Positions 19,013 to 26,869 of a DNA stretch of 64,000 nucleotides are shown here, one piece after another. The translations under genes were made by a program, and so were the position numbers. Numbering within the stretch: the first letter of the stretch is position 1; each line of letters begins with the position of its first letter. The stretch covers positions 59,229 to 123,228 of the forward strand of contig DUCC01000012.1 of the NCBI GenBank assembly GCA_012959995.1, read 5' to 3'. Source of the DNA: Acidimicrobiia bacterium (GTDB taxonomy: Bacteria > Actinomycetota > Acidimicrobiia > Acidimicrobiales > MedAcidi-G1). The notes below the pieces were generated by a model that saw nothing but the letters and a program-made list of their open reading frames with translations, ran no database searches and was not told the origin of the DNA.

Positions 19013-19872
19013 ACGAAACGCCAGTAAATGCGCCACGACCTTTGGTGTCGTGCGTCATTGATGGACAAGAGGTACGGGTACCCCAGGGGTCAACCATTTT
19101 GGATGCTTGTACCAAACAGGGGATTGATACCCCCACGTTGTGTTGGGCGGCCAACCTTACGCCGGTAAATGTGTGTCGGGTGTGTGTAGTTGAGGTGGAA
19201 GGTTCACGCACTTTGGTGCCATCGTGCTCGCGCCCAGTAGAAGAAAACATGGTGGTGGCTACCGATAGTGAACGGGTGCGTACCAGTCGCCGCATGGTTT
19301 ATGAGCTTTTGGCTTCGTCGGTAGAAATGGATCGTTCCGAACCTGAAGTCTTGGCTTGGATGGATCACTACGGGGCCGACCCGGACCGCATGGGGCCGGT
19401 AGACGAAAGGGCTACGGTGGCTCAACCGGTCAAGGTAGAAGATGACCTTTATGTCCGAGATTATGAGCGGTGCATTTTGTGTTACAAGTGTGTGGAAGCT
19501 TGCGGAGATGATGCCCAACACACTTTTGCTATTGCCACGGCAGGCCGTGGGTTTGATGCCCATATTTCCACAGAGTTCGATAAGTCGCTGCCTGATTCGG
19601 CGTGTGTTTATTGCGGGAACTGCATAGGGGTGTGCCCTACCGGGGCTTTGGTGTTTAAAACCGAACATGATATGCGCCAAGAGGGCACATGGGATCAAGC
19701 AGCACAAGAGGTAACCACCACGGTGTGTTCTTTCTGTGGCGTGGGCTGCAATTTAGAACTCCATGTGCAAGACGACCGTATTGTCAAGGTCACCTCGCCG
19801 GCTGATCACTCGGTCACCTCGGGCCATCTCTGCATTAAGGGTCGTTTCGGGTGGCAACACGCTCAACCATGA
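19009..19872 (+). CDS. Formate dehydrogenase alpha N-terminal iron-sulfur part as a separate protein
   Basis: A 287-residue protein that matches only the N-terminal third of NAD-dependent formate dehydrogenase alpha. Residues 10-80 are a [2Fe-2S] ferredoxin domain (Cys45, 56, 59, 73). Two [4Fe-4S] motifs follow (Cys155/158/161/165 and Cys199/202/205/209). Last comes the molybdopterin-enzyme Fe4S4 domain (CSFCGVGC at 240-247, then HLCIKGRFG with Cys275). The chain stops at GRFGWQHAQP, just where the catalytic domain normally continues with a RLTTP segment; that segment is near the start of the 15286 gene. The usual His/Cys3 cluster region (about 85-120) has no cysteine. The two chains must associate to make a working alpha subunit. 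Confidence 0.88.
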   Translation: MNETPVNAPRPLVSCVIDGQEVRVPQGSTILDACTKQGIDTPTLCWAANLTPVNVCRVCVVEVEGSRTLVPSCSRPVEENMVVATDSERVRTSRRMVYELLASSVEMDRSEPEVLAWMDHYGADPDRMGPVDERATVAQPVKVEDDLYVRDYERCILCYKCVEACGDDAQHTFAIATAGRGFDAHISTEFDKSLPDSACVYCGNCIGVCPTGALVFKTEHDMRQEGTWDQAAQEVTTTVCSFCGVGCNLELHVQDDRIVKVTSPADHSVTSGHLCIKGRFGWQHAQP

Positions 19873-20032
19873 GCCAAAGTTTGTGGAAATTGCCGTGGGG
19901 CCGTCGGTTTACCCGCTAGGGTGCCGTGGGTCACATTGCTTGACGGCGAGAGTCGAGCGAAAGTGAACGGGTTCAATGGTTCGAACAAAGAAGTTCGGCA
20001 CATCAATCGGGTAGCCGGAGGGTAATAAAACA

Positions 20033-21160
20033 GTGACTGCTGTTCAGGAACGAAAGTCAATAAGTCGGGTTTCAGTGGTTGATCGTTTTTTGACGGTCAT
20101 TAAAACCTTGTTAGTGAGTTTGGTGGTTGTCGGGGTGGTGGCGTTTATCGCTCAACAGATAGACCCTTCCAATGCTTTCGCTCAGTGGCGCAACCCGGGC
20201 GCTCGGGCGCTTACCGCCGACCAGTTCAAAGGCTTGGTTATCTCTGGCCTCTCTCAGGGTGTGCTTTATGGTTTGATTGCGCTGGGCTACTCCATGGTTT
20301 ACGGCGTTTTAGGGTTTATTAACTTTGCTCACGGCGAAGTCTTCATGGTGAGTGTTTATACCGGCTATATCGCTTCACACAAGTTCGCTGCTAACGGCAT
20401 GTGGGAAAGCAACTTTTTGCTTTGCTTGGTCATTGTGTTGTTGCTGGCCACGACGGTAGCTACCGCTACGGCCATTTTGATGGAGCGCATTGCTTACCGG
20501 CCGTTGCGTAACTCGCCTCGCTTGATTCCCCTGATTACTTCAATCGGGGTGTCTTTCTTTTTGCAAAACGCCGTGCTGGGCTTCTTCGGCCCGTCTACTC
20601 GCAGTTACCCACAGTTGCCTGAGTGGTTGTCGAAGCAATATTCAATTCTTACTTTTGAAATTTCTGGCACCAAACTAATGGTGTTGCTGGTGACCGTGGT
20701 TTCTATGACGGGTCTTTGGTATTTGGTGGAACGCACTAAAACCGGCAAAGCCATGCGAGCGGTGGCCGAAGACAAAGAAATTGCTTCACTTATGGGTATT
20801 AATGTCAACCGCATCATCGTGACTACCTTCGGGGTGGGCGGGGCCATGGCAGGTGTAGCGGGGATCATGTTCGGTTTGTTGTTCCGGGCGGTACACCCCA
20901 TGACCGGTTTCTTGCCTGGTATTAAGGCCTTCACCGCTGCTGTGGTGGGGGGTATCGGCAACCTTGGAGGGGCCATGACCGGCGGAATTGCTTTGGGTTC
21001 CGCAGAGTCGATCGCTCCGATGATGATTCTTGAACCTTTGGGGGTTCCCGGGGTGACACAGTTAAAGGACGCCGTGGCTTTCACCGTATTGGTGATGGTG
21101 CTTTTGTTTAAGCCTGCCGGGCTCTTCGGAGAGCAACTTTCATCGGAGGACCGGCCATGA
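20033..21160 (+). CDS. Branched-chain amino acid-type ABC permease LivH
   Basis: A 375-residue LivH-family inner-membrane permease. The family core begins at ISGLSQGVLYGLIALGYSMVYGVLGFINFAHGEVFM (about residue 75) and includes MERIAYRPLRNSPRLIPLITSIGVS and AAVVGGIGNLGGAMTGG. About 70 residues precede the core, with one extra membrane helix (LLVSLVVVGVVAFIA), making it longer than the usual 290-300. GTG 20033 follows GGAGGG. It starts a four-gene block with 4-base overlaps. Substrates of this family include branched amino acids, urea and amides; a carnitine or betaine metabolite is possible here but unproven. Confidence 0.9.
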   Translation: MTAVQERKSISRVSVVDRFLTVIKTLLVSLVVVGVVAFIAQQIDPSNAFAQWRNPGARALTADQFKGLVISGLSQGVLYGLIALGYSMVYGVLGFINFAHGEVFMVSVYTGYIASHKFAANGMWESNFLLCLVIVLLLATTVATATAILMERIAYRPLRNSPRLIPLITSIGVSFFLQNAVLGFFGPSTRSYPQLPEWLSKQYSILTFEISGTKLMVLLVTVVSMTGLWYLVERTKTGKAMRAVAEDKEIASLMGINVNRIIVTTFGVGGAMAGVAGIMFGLLFRAVHPMTGFLPGIKAFTAAVVGGIGNLGGAMTGGIALGSAESIAPMMILEPLGVPGVTQLKDAVAFTVLVMVLLFKPAGLFGEQLSSEDRP

Positions 21161-22971
21161 CGGAAATTAAGATGGCTCCTGCCGCCAAAATACTTGACCA
21201 AGACTGGCGAAACATATTTCGTTGGGGCGCAATTTGTGCCATTACGTTGGTCTTTATTTCATTGGTCGGCATGCCCGCAAAGTTGAACCTGCGATTAATC
21301 ATTAACCCCACTTTGAGCCTGGGTTATGTCTCTTTGTTCTGGATTCCAGTGATGTTCGGCTTTGTGGCTTCGACGCATATTGCGCTTGAAGGTATGGAGG
21401 TCTCTCGTCCGGGCATACGTGATGTAGTGACCGGTTTAGTGACCGGCCTGATCGGTAGCTTCGGCTTGGTTCTGCTCATTTTGGGCATGGACAACTTCGA
21501 TATCACCGACCCGTTGGTGAACTGGGGCCCGAACCTTCTTGAATTGTTGACTACGGGCCGGGGCGTCGGCACCGGTATTTTGGGCTGGATGGCAGCCAGT
21601 GCATTTTTAGGCATGGCCGGTGCGTCACTCCATGTACTCACTCCGTTGCTGAGGCGCATTGTTTCTTCAGCGATCCTGGGCATGATCTCTATCGCGATTT
21701 TAGAAGACGCTATTGACGACTTTTCTGAAGGGTTTCGTTTGGAATGGTTGGTGGATTTGGTCTACGCCAAGCGTGGGGGTTTGACGAATAAGTCAGCAAT
21801 TATTGTGGCTATTTTGATGGCGGCCGTTTCTGTATTGTCAAAAGGCCGGATCAAAAAAGCTAAAGCGAATTTCCGTGCCCTTGACGAGGTGCAACGTAAG
21901 AAGAAGTCGATGGTTCTTTTTGCCTTAGTTACTGCTGCGGTAGTGATATTGCCTATGTTTGCCGGGGGTTACGTCAACTCCTTGCTGGCTAACGTGGGTA
22001 TTTTTCTTCTCTTGGCTTTGGGGTTGAACATTGTGGTTGGTTTGGCCGGCATCTTGGATCTTGGCTACGTAGCTTTCTTCGCCGTCGGTGGCTATGCAAC
22101 TGCGGTGCTTACCTCGCCGCAGTCGCCTTGGTTTGCTCCAGAAATTGGGTTTGTGCCGGCCATGTTGATCGCGGTGGTGCTGGCCGGTATAACCGGTTTG
22201 GCTATTGGGGCACCAGTTATTCGTATGCGCGGTGATTATTTGGCCATTGTGACTTTGGGCTTTGGTGAGATCATTCGTTTGCTCTTCATGTCCGACTTCT
22301 TGAAGCCTTATTTTGGTGGGGCGCAGGGGATTACCAACGTGCCCGGTGTTGATCTGGGTTTCCTTACTATTTCAGGGACCGACCCGAAGGGGGTTTTCTA
22401 CCTAGTCCTCGTATTTAGCGCTTTGGCAGTTTACATTTCGTGGCGGCTGCAGGCCTCTCGCTTGGGTCGATCTTGGATGGCCATTCGTGAAGATGAGCAG
22501 GTGGCAGAAGCTATGGGTATTAACACGGTGAACTCAAAACTTATGGCTTTTGTGGTGGGAGCAATTTTGGCTTCTTTCGCTGGCTCGGTCATGGTGGCTC
22601 GTGTTGGTTCGGTCTTCCCTAACAGCTTCATGATTTTGGTTTCCATCATTATTTTGGTGGTGGTAATTGTGGGTGGCATGGGTTCCATCCCCGGGGTGTT
22701 CGTCGGATCCTTTGTGCTGATTGGGGTGTTAGGTGGCCCAAGGCAACCTGGGTTACTCCAAGAGTTCGGTCAGTTGAAGTTGCTTATCTACGGGGCTTTG
22801 CTGGTATTTATGATGTTGAAGCGCCCAGAAGGTTTGGTGCCGAGTGCTCGACGAAGCCAGGAACTCCACCAAGACGAGTTCTTGCAGGATGCCTGGTTTA
22901 AGGGCGACGATGAAGCCGAGGGGTCTGATGAGCAGACTACGTCGGCCGAGGGAGAGGGGGCATCTGTATGA
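21157..22971 (+). CDS. Branched-chain amino acid-type ABC permease LivM, extended
   Basis: A 604-residue protein whose C-terminal 320 residues are a normal LivM permease (GLNIVVGLAGILDLGYVAFFAVGGYATAVL, GDYLAIVTLGFGEIIRLL, SWMAIREDEQVAEAMGINTVNSKLMAF, GGMGSIPGVFVGS). The first 250 residues hold about five more membrane helices and a charged loop (KGRIKKAKANFRALDEVQRKKK) not found in short LivM proteins. A glutamate-rich tail ends the chain. The gene overlaps livH and livG by four bases each. It would form the heterodimeric channel with LivH. Confidence 0.9.
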   Translation: MTEIKMAPAAKILDQDWRNIFRWGAICAITLVFISLVGMPAKLNLRLIINPTLSLGYVSLFWIPVMFGFVASTHIALEGMEVSRPGIRDVVTGLVTGLIGSFGLVLLILGMDNFDITDPLVNWGPNLLELLTTGRGVGTGILGWMAASAFLGMAGASLHVLTPLLRRIVSSAILGMISIAILEDAIDDFSEGFRLEWLVDLVYAKRGGLTNKSAIIVAILMAAVSVLSKGRIKKAKANFRALDEVQRKKKSMVLFALVTAAVVILPMFAGGYVNSLLANVGIFLLLALGLNIVVGLAGILDLGYVAFFAVGGYATAVLTSPQSPWFAPEIGFVPAMLIAVVLAGITGLAIGAPVIRMRGDYLAIVTLGFGEIIRLLFMSDFLKPYFGGAQGITNVPGVDLGFLTISGTDPKGVFYLVLVFSALAVYISWRLQASRLGRSWMAIREDEQVAEAMGINTVNSKLMAFVVGAILASFAGSVMVARVGSVFPNSFMILVSIIILVVVIVGGMGSIPGVFVGSFVLIGVLGGPRQPGLLQEFGQLKLLIYGALLVFMMLKRPEGLVPSARRSQELHQDEFLQDAWFKGDDEAEGSDEQTTSAEGEGASV

Positions 22972-23756
22972 GCCACTTGCTTGAAATTAGAGAGCTTCAG
23001 GTGACCTTTGGCGGCCTGGATGCTTTGTCGGGTTTGAACTTTCATATTGATGAAGGGGAAATCGTTAGCGTCATCGGCCCTAACGGTGCGGGTAAGACCA
23101 CCTTCTTCAACACGATTTCTGGTTTGGTGGAGCCCACTTCGGGAGACATTTTGTTTGAAGATGAGTCAATCCGTGGCCTTGACCCCAACCAGGTGACGTC
23201 CTTAGGTATTGCTCGTACTTTCCAGAATGTGCGCCTTTTCCCTAACATGACCATTCTGGAAAACGTCATGGTGGCTCAGCATTGCCGTACTTCCCAAAAC
23301 GTGATTGGGGCGTTGTTCCAAACCAAGGCCTTCAAAAAAGAAGAAGAAGAGATTCGCGAGAATGCTAAAGAGATTTTAAGTTTCTTTGGTTCTCGCCTTG
23401 TTGGCTATCGGCTTGATCAACCTGCTTTTATGTTGTCTTACGCCAACCGTCGTCGTTTGGAAATTGCTCGAGCGATGGCTACTCGCCCACGGTTGATGCT
23501 TCTTGATGAGCCGGTTGCCGGGATGAACCCCAAAGAAACGGCCGAGTTGACGGAACTCATTGGCCGCTTGCGTTCTGAGTGGGGTTTCACCATTGTCATG
23601 ATCGAACACGACATGCGGGTGGTGCGTGATGTTTCCGACCGAGTGGTTGTTCTTGATCATGGGGTACCAATTGCCCAAGGAAGTTATGACGAAGTGTCCA
23701 TTAACCCCGATGTGGTCGAGGCTTATCTTGGCCGCCCTGTGGAGAATAAATCGTGA
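22968..23756 (+). CDS. ABC transporter ATPase LivG
   Basis: A 262-residue ABC ATPase of the LivG type. The Walker A is GPNGAGKTT (about residues 39-47), and LGIARTFQNVRLFPNMTILENV is the typical Q-loop area. The signature region is degenerate, SYANRRRLEIARAM in place of LSGGQ, which is common in LivG. The Walker B is LMLLDEPVAGMNP, then IEHDM holds the switch His. The C-terminal AYLGRP end is family-typical. It powers transport with LivF. Confidence 0.92.
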   Translation: MSHLLEIRELQVTFGGLDALSGLNFHIDEGEIVSVIGPNGAGKTTFFNTISGLVEPTSGDILFEDESIRGLDPNQVTSLGIARTFQNVRLFPNMTILENVMVAQHCRTSQNVIGALFQTKAFKKEEEEIRENAKEILSFFGSRLVGYRLDQPAFMLSYANRRRLEIARAMATRPRLMLLDEPVAGMNPKETAELTELIGRLRSEWGFTIVMIEHDMRVVRDVSDRVVVLDHGVPIAQGSYDEVSINPDVVEAYLGRPVENKS

Positions 23757-24517
23757 GCACAGAAACCAGCACCTCAACAAACCCTTCGTCTTCTGACAAA
23801 GGGCAGGCTCTTTTAGAATTCCGTAAGGTAAATACTCATTACGGGGCTGTCCATATTCTTAAAGATGTAGACCTTGAAATTTACCCCGGAGAGTTGGTTT
23901 GTTTGCTGGGCGGAAACGCCAGCGGCAAAACCACAACACTAAAGGCTCTTTTGGGCATGGTGAAACCAACATCGGGTGAAGTGGTGCTTAATGGCGAAGT
24001 GGTAAATAACCAGACGACCAGTTACCGCGTGTCTAACGGGGTGACCATGGTCCCCGAAAACCGTCGCCTTTTTAAACGCCTGTCGGTGCTGGAGAACCTC
24101 ATGTTGGGGGCCTACCTGCGTAACGATAAAGACGGGATTAAAGAAGACCTCGAATATGTCTACGATCTTTTTCCTCGTGTAAAAGAGCGTTTGACGCAAA
24201 AATCGGGGACTCTTTCTGGTGGCGAGCAGCAGATGGTGGCCATTGGTCGTGCTTTGATGTCTCGCCCTAAAGTGTTGTTGATGGATGAACCTTCAATGGG
24301 CTTGGCCCCGGCTTTGGTGCAACAAAACTTTGAGTTGATTGAGAAAATCAACAACGAAGGCATGGCGATCTTTATGGTGGAACAAAACGCCAACATGGCG
24401 CTTTCTATCGCTGACCGTGGCTGGGTGCTACAGACCGGCATGGTGGTGTTGAATGATTCTGCCGAAGCGTTGCTGGCTAATCCAGAAATGCGGGCTGCTT
24501 ACCTCGGTGAGGCCTAA
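23753..24517 (+). CDS. ABC transporter ATPase LivF
   Basis: A 254-residue LivF-type ATPase. After a Ser/Thr-rich 20-residue N-terminus come the Walker A GGNASGKTT, the signature LSGGEQQMVAIGRALM, the Walker B VLLMDEPSMGLAP and the switch region FMVEQNANMALSIADRGWVLQTG. It starts at GTG with a GTGA overlap onto livG. It ends the Liv block and converges on an SDR gene 17 bases on. No LivK-type binding protein lies in or beside the block, so substrate recognition must come from elsewhere. Confidence 0.92.
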   Translation: MSTETSTSTNPSSSDKGQALLEFRKVNTHYGAVHILKDVDLEIYPGELVCLLGGNASGKTTTLKALLGMVKPTSGEVVLNGEVVNNQTTSYRVSNGVTMVPENRRLFKRLSVLENLMLGAYLRNDKDGIKEDLEYVYDLFPRVKERLTQKSGTLSGGEQQMVAIGRALMSRPKVLLMDEPSMGLAPALVQQNFELIEKINNEGMAIFMVEQNANMALSIADRGWVLQTGMVVLNDSAEALLANPEMRAAYLGEA

Positions 24518-24534
24518 AGGCCGCTGAGCCTTGG

Positions 24535-25341
24535 CTAGTCCAGGTCTTCGAGTTTAGGAAAGCCACTGGGGGGCATGATGTCTACGGTGGCCGAGCGTTG
24601 TTGTGAGAGCATGCCGCCGTCGATTTTTAGTACATCGCCGGTGATGTAGGCGGCGTCGTCGGAAGCCAAGAATAAGGCTGGACCGGCCATGTCGTCGGGA
24701 GTACCGGGGTAGCCCAAAGGTATGTTTTCTCCGCGAAGCCGACGGGCGGCTTCATCCATGTTTTCTGTGTCTATGGAGCCCGGCATGAGGGCACAGACGC
24801 GAATTCCGTAGGGGCCAAGGTCGAGGGCCATGGCTCGGGTGAGGGCTTCAATCCCACCTTTGGAGGCGTCGTAAGCGCAAAAAGCTCGGTGGGCTCGGGT
24901 GGCGCCACCCGAAGACATGTTGATGATGACCCCGTGGCCTTTTTTGGCCATGATGCGGGCCGCTCTTTGAGAGCAAAGAAAGTGGCCGGTGAGGTTGACG
25001 TCTATTATTTTGCGCCACCAGTCTTCATCGGCGTTAAAGAAGTGGCGCATGGGGCCGATTAGGCCAGCGTTGTTCACCAAAACGTCGAGGGTGCCAAAGG
25101 CCTCGAGGGTTTGGTCAAACATTTCGGCAACCTGCTGACTGTTTGAAACGTCGGCCATGATGGCCAATGCGGTCCCCCCGGCGGCGGTAATGACGCCGGT
25201 GGTGGCTTGGGCGGTAGCGAGGGTTACGTCGTTAACGACAACATGTGCACCTGCTTCGGCAAAACGTTGGGCGATGGCTTGCCCAATGCCTGCTCCGGCT
25301 CCGGTTACCAAGACGACTTTCCCTTGATGGCTATAGGTCAT
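24535..25341 (-). CDS. Short-chain dehydrogenase/reductase
   Basis: A 268-residue classical SDR. It has TGAGAGIGQAIA for nucleotide binding, NNAGLIGP, a catalytic Ser in NMSSGG, the YDASK Tyr/Lys pair, and ITGDVLKIDGG at the end. It carries an extra 20-residue polar tail. It is transcribed away from proX and shares a 262-base divergent region holding an operator-like site. That link suggests a role with an imported betaine or hydroxy-betaine, but the substrate cannot be deduced. Confidence 0.88.
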   Translation of the reverse strand: MTYSHQGKVVLVTGAGAGIGQAIAQRFAEAGAHVVVNDVTLATAQATTGVITAAGGTALAIMADVSNSQQVAEMFDQTLEAFGTLDVLVNNAGLIGPMRHFFNADEDWWRKIIDVNLTGHFLCSQRAARIMAKKGHGVIINMSSGGATRAHRAFCAYDASKGGIEALTRAMALDLGPYGIRVCALMPGSIDTENMDEAARRLRGENIPLGYPGTPDDMAGPALFLASDDAAYITGDVLKIDGGMLSQQRSATVDIMPPSGFPKLEDLD

Positions 25342-25446
25342 GATGTGCTGTCCTTAATCATTGAGCGAGTTAGGTTCTTCTGCGCATGATAGGTCCAAGA
25401 AGAGAAGTAGGGGGCGCTGTTGGGCGAAAGCAACAATGGGCAGCAT

Positions 25447-25463
25447 TTTTCACATTGTGGGAA
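25447..25463. promoter_or_regulatory. Operator-like palindrome between SDR gene and proX
   Basis: TTTTCACATTGTGGGAA matches the window-wide motif at 12 of 17 positions, with a perfect right half-site; it extends one base on each side to a near-perfect inverted repeat. A second short palindrome, TTTCCATTTGGAAA, lies at 25478-25491. Both are in the 262-base divergent region upstream of proX (25604), which otherwise shows no gene. Confidence 0.55.
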
Positions 25464-25603
25464 AAGTTGTTTACCACTTTCCATTTGGAAAAAAATCAAC
25501 TAGAGTGTCTACGGTCACATCGCTGCGATAGCTGGGTCTCGCCGAAAAGCAGATCGATTTAGCAAAGGGTGTGCGTCATAACCACTATGGAGGGTAATTT
25601 ATA

Positions 25604-26665
25604 ATGAAAAAACGTGTAAGTCTTTTGACTGCCGTTCTGCTGGGCTTCGCGTTAATCGCGGGTGCTTGCGGATCGGATGATGAGGCCGGCGGCGAGTTGA
25701 CCATGTGTCGCGCCAACTGGGCCTCTGGTTACATTCAAGCAGAGATCGTTCGCCAAATTGTCGAAGAAGCTGGATTTACGGTTTCAGATCCATCGGTAAT
25801 TGAACTTGGACCAGCTAATGCCTACTTGACCATGGCTGATGGTACTTGTGACTTTTGGGCCAACTCTTGGTACCCAGGTCACTTCTCCTGGTACGAAAAC
25901 GAATTACCTGACGGTTCTTTGGTCGCTGACCATGTAGAACCAATGGACGGCTTGTTCCAAGACTCGGGTGTTCAGGGTTTCTTGGTTACTAAGTCATGGG
26001 CTGAAGAAAACAACGTTGTTTCCATTGACCAGATCAACAGCGACGAAGCGTTGTACTCGGACCTCGACACTGATGGTGACGGCGTTGGCGAGATCTTGGG
26101 CTGCCCTGAGGACTGGACTTGCGACGACATCATTGAGAACATGATTGCTTTCTCAGGTTGGGACAACTTGGTTGAGACCAAAGCTGATTATGACGCAATG
26201 TTTGCTGAGTTTGTCGGTCGGGTAAACGCCGGCGAAGCAGCCATTATCTACACCTGGACGCCTGCGTCTTACGTAGTAGAGATGGTTCCCGGTGTTGATG
26301 TCTTGTGGATTTCTGTAGAGAACGTCCTCGATGATTCAAACCCATTAGGTAAAACTGGTGGCGAAAACCACGCACAGGGTGAAGGCTTCACTGGTTTGGG
26401 CGCAGACACCTGCACCCAGCCTTGCCAACTTGGTTGGGAAGCTGCCGATATTCAGGTCAGCGCTCGCACCGCGACGCTGGATGCCAACCCAGTCTTGCGG
26501 GCTTTGTTCCCTCTTATTCGTCCATCCATTCTTGATATTTCAATCCTTCAGGTTGAACAATCCAATGGTGATGCTTCTGAAGCACATGTAGTAGAACTTG
26601 CTACGCAGTGGATGACCGATAACGCTGACTTAGTTGCCGGCTGGGTAGCGGAGGCCAAAGGTTAG
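25604..26665 (+). CDS. proX: Glycine betaine/proline-betaine ABC substrate-binding lipoprotein
   Basis: A 353-residue ProX/OpuAC-type binding protein. A lipoprotein signal ends near [10 protein letters not shown], so Cys22 is probably lipidated. Aromatic-rich segments suited to binding a trimethylammonium group are seen: [37 protein letters not shown] loop [12 protein letters not shown] followed by [11 protein letters not shown] looks like a calcium-type acidic loop plus a Cys pair. GGAGGG precedes the ATG. The ATPase and permease genes follow after a 204-base gap containing a long hairpin, which could let the binding protein be made in excess. Confidence 0.9.
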   Translation: MKKRVSLLTAVLLGFALIAGACGSDDEAGGELTMCRANWASGYIQAEIVRQIVEEAGFTVSDPSVIELGPANAYLTMADGTCDFWANSWYPGHFSWYENELPDGSLVADHVEPMDGLFQDSGVQGFLVTKSWAEENNVVSIDQINSDEALYSDLDTDGDGVGEILGCPEDWTCDDIIENMIAFSGWDNLVETKADYDAMFAEFVGRVNAGEAAIIYTWTPASYVVEMVPGVDVLWISVENVLDDSNPLGKTGGENHAQGEGFTGLGADTCTQPCQLGWEAADIQVSARTATLDANPVLRALFPLIRPSILDISILQVEQSNGDASEAHVVELATQWMTDNADLVAGWVAEAKG

Positions 26666-26685
26666 TTCGAGTAACTAGGTGTTTA

Positions 26686-26737
26686 TTTAAACGAAGTGGG
26701 GCGAGGCTTTACGGCCTCGCTCCACTTTGCGTTTAAA
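26686..26737 (+). terminator. Long interrupted hairpin after proX
   Basis: TTTAAACG (26686-26693) pairs with CGTTTAAA (26730-26737). Inside, AAGTGG plus GCGAGGC pairs with GCCTCGC plus TCCACTT, with one G-U pair and a small bulge, around a TTTACG loop. There is no long T-run after it. It may act as a terminator, attenuator or mRNA-stabilising stem between proX and proVW. Confidence 0.6.
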
Positions 26738-26739
26738 CG

Positions 26740-26756
26740 CTCCTGCATTGTGGGAG
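26740..26756. promoter_or_regulatory. Operator-like site upstream of proVW
   Basis: CTCCTGCATTGTGGGAG has self-complementary ends (CTCC/GGAG) and shares CATTGTGGGA with the site before proX. It lies 114 bases before the ATPase start and just after the proX hairpin, consistent with a second, separately controlled promoter for proVW. Confidence 0.4.
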
Positions 26757-26869
26757 AAGAAAAAAATGTAAATATGGTGTGTCATCAGTCACAGGCAGAG
26801 TGCTATTCTGCTAACCACGACCTATCTGACCACCAGCGCCGTTAACGAAAATTACTACTTGGGGGAAAA

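Noticed and set aside
19873..20032. tRNA-Sec (selC) gene after the formate dehydrogenase
   Set aside because: No acceptor stem, UCA anticodon loop or GGTTCGANTCC arm could be built; only a weak 5-base-pair hairpin (19982-19997) is present.
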